A model generated the notes under the pieces. The model worked only from the letters and a program-made list of their open reading frames with translations, made no database searches and was not told where the DNA came from. From assembly GCA_937924755.1 (NCBI GenBank), contig CALEVZ010000014.1, positions 62,001 to 126,000 of the forward strand: 64,000 bases of DNA, given 5' to 3'. The DNA is from an uncultured bacterium. GTDB taxonomy: Bacteria > Acidobacteriota > Thermoanaerobaculia > Thermoanaerobaculales > Thermoanaerobaculaceae. Shown piece by piece: positions 62,469 through 64,000 of the stretch; the first letter of the stretch is position 1; the number at the start of each line of letters is the position of its first letter. Both the position numbers and the translations under genes were made by a program.

Positions 62469-64000
62469 TCACGACCTCCCCGGCGCTCTCACTTCTCCGG
62501 TTGCCTGCGCCACGTCCGCCACCAGGTTCGACAGCCCGCCGACCCACTTCGCTGCCGCCGCGATGTCCGGATACAGCGCCCGATCCCGCTCCAGCCGGGG
62601 CACCGTCCGGCGGAAAGCGGCGTGGACCTGTTCGAGCACCGGCGAGGAGCGCAGAGGGCGGCGCAGGTCGATCCCCTGGGCCGCCAGCAGCAGCTCGATT
62701 CCCAACACGATGCGCAGGTACTCCACCACCCTGGCCAGCTTGCGCGCCGCCCACGTCCCCATGGACACGTGGTCCTCGCGCCCCGCCGAGGTGGGAATCG
62801 AGTCGACGCTTGCCGGATGCGCCAAGGTCTTGCACTCGGACACCAGCGCCGCCGCCGTCACCTGCGCCATCATGAACCCCGAATTCAGCCCCGAGGCTTC
62901 CACCAGAAACGGCGGCAGACCTGACTGTTCCGGCGTCACCAGGCGGGCCGAGCGGCGCTCGGAAATCGACGCCACGGCGGTGAGCGCCACGGCCAGGTAA
63001 TCGAACGCCGCCGCCACACCGGCGCCGTGGAAGTTCCCCCCCGATACCACCCGGTCATCAGCCAGCACCATGGGGTTGTCGGTGGCGGCGTTGAACTCGA
63101 TCTCCAACCTGGAATGCAAATGCGTCGCCGCATCCCGCGCCGCCCCGTGCACCTGCGGGGTGCAGCGCAGGGAGTAGGCATCCTGTACCTGGGGGCACTC
63201 CCGATGGGCCTCGCGCAGCTCGGACCCCTGCAGTAGCTTCCACAGGGTACGGGCGCTGGCGCGCTGCCCGGGGTGGGGGCGAGCGGCGTGAATTTCCTCC
63301 AGAAACGCCGTGTCCGTGCCCTGCAACGCGTCCACCGAGAGGGCCGCCACCACGTCGGCGGCTTCCAATAGCCGCTCGGCATCAGCCAGGGCCAGAGCCG
63401 CCACTGCGCACATTGCCTGGGTGCCGTTGATGAGCGCCAGCCCCTCCTTGGGAGCCAGCTTCAGCGCGGCCAGCCCGGCCCGCCGCAGCGCCTCCTCTGC
63501 GGCGAGGCGTTCCCCTCGGTACGTGGCCTCTCCCTCGCCCACCAGCACCAGCGCCAGGTGGGCCAGGGGCGCCAGGTCCCCCGACGCTCCCACCGAACCC
63601 ACGGACGGCACCACCGGGTGCACCCCGGCGTTGAGCAGCGCCAGCAGGGCGTCGACCACCTCTGGTCGCACCCCGGCGAAGCCTGTGGCCAGCACGTTGG
63701 CGCGCAGCAGCAACATCGCCCGCACCACGTCGGGGGAAAACGGCTCGCCCACCCCGCAGGCGTGGGAGCGCAGCAGGTTCAGCTGCAGCTGACCGAGATC
63801 ATCATCGGGGATGCGCACATCAGCCAGGCGGCCGAAGCCCGTGTTGACGCCGTAGATTGCCTCCCCCGCCGCCAGCCGGCGCTCCAGACCCGCCCGCGTG
63901 GCGGCCAGGCGCTGGCGCACCTGCCCGTCCATGTCCACCAACCCGCCATGCCGCGCCACCTCCACCACCTGCTGCAGGGTGAGGGAGTGGCCAGTGATCA
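62469..64000 (-). CDS. hutH: Histidine ammonia-lyase (start codon probably 1 nt outside the window)
   Basis: VGSVGASGDLAPLAHLAL (MIO Ala-Ser-Gly), YSLRCTPQVHGA; window end reads (a)TG ATC ACT GGC CAC on minus strand. Confidence 0.95.
   Translation of the reverse strand, partial: ITGHSLTLQQVVEVARHGGLVDMDGQVRQRLAATRAGLERRLAAGEAIYGVNTGFGRLADVRIPDDDLGQLQLNLLRSHACGVGEPFSPDVVRAMLLLRANVLATGFAGVRPEVVDALLALLNAGVHPVVPSVGSVGASGDLAPLAHLALVLVGEGEATYRGERLAAEEALRRAGLAALKLAPKEGLALINGTQAMCAVAALALADAERLLEAADVVAALSVDALQGTDTAFLEEIHAARPHPGQRASARTLWKLLQGSELREAHRECPQVQDAYSLRCTPQVHGAARDAATHLHSRLEIEFNAATDNPMVLADDRVVSGGNFHGAGVAAAFDYLAVALTAVASISERRSARLVTPEQSGLPPFLVEASGLNSGFMMAQVTAAALVSECKTLAHPASVDSIPTSAGREDHVSMGTWAARKLARVVEYLRIVLGIELLLAAQGIDLRRPLRSSPVLEQVHAAFRRTVPRLERDRALYPDIAAAAKWVGGLSNLVADVAQATGEVRAPGRS

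Noticed and set aside
1-64000. CRISPR arrays, rRNA and tRNA genes
   Set aside because: No regularly spaced repeats, rRNA-like stretches or tRNA T-loop signatures were noticed in intergenic sequence; tRNAscan/Infernal would be decisive

Overview
High-GC bacterial chromosome window with most genes on the minus strand; no rRNA, tRNA or CRISPR array was recognised. From left to right: a response-regulator fragment; lptE, leuS, a DUF4388-like protein, a transglutaminase, nusB, ribH, a SMUG1-like uracil-DNA glycosylase and uvrC; a frame-disrupted ferredoxin-like gene; a caa3-type cytochrome oxidase operon with SCO; a UbiB-family kinase; a LIV-type binding lipoprotein beside a MacB-like exporter; a small graveyard of IS/PqqD remnants (about 23.3-24.8 kb); mscS, cstA, queE, ctaB and a DUF3179 protein; arginine deiminase and a CDF transporter; and an RND tripartite efflux operon. 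Next comes an expanded arsenic-resistance island (about 39.7-52 kb: arsR, acr3, usp, FmdB-like, YlbF-like, arsD, arsA, ArsD-like, FmdE-like, TauE-like, two thioredoxins, small secreted proteins). The window ends with an alternative complex III operon, a long GreA-fusion protein and hutH (cut by the window end). The strongest candidate for something under-described is the ars island. Two of its transcription starts share a matched promoter/operator/start-codon module (TTGACA-N17-TAnnTT plus TTTCG-N8-CGAAA ending at the ATG), and it carries several small proteins with vicinal-cysteine motifs plus FmdE/FmdB/YlbF homologues. Product names come from reading the translations; no searches were run.
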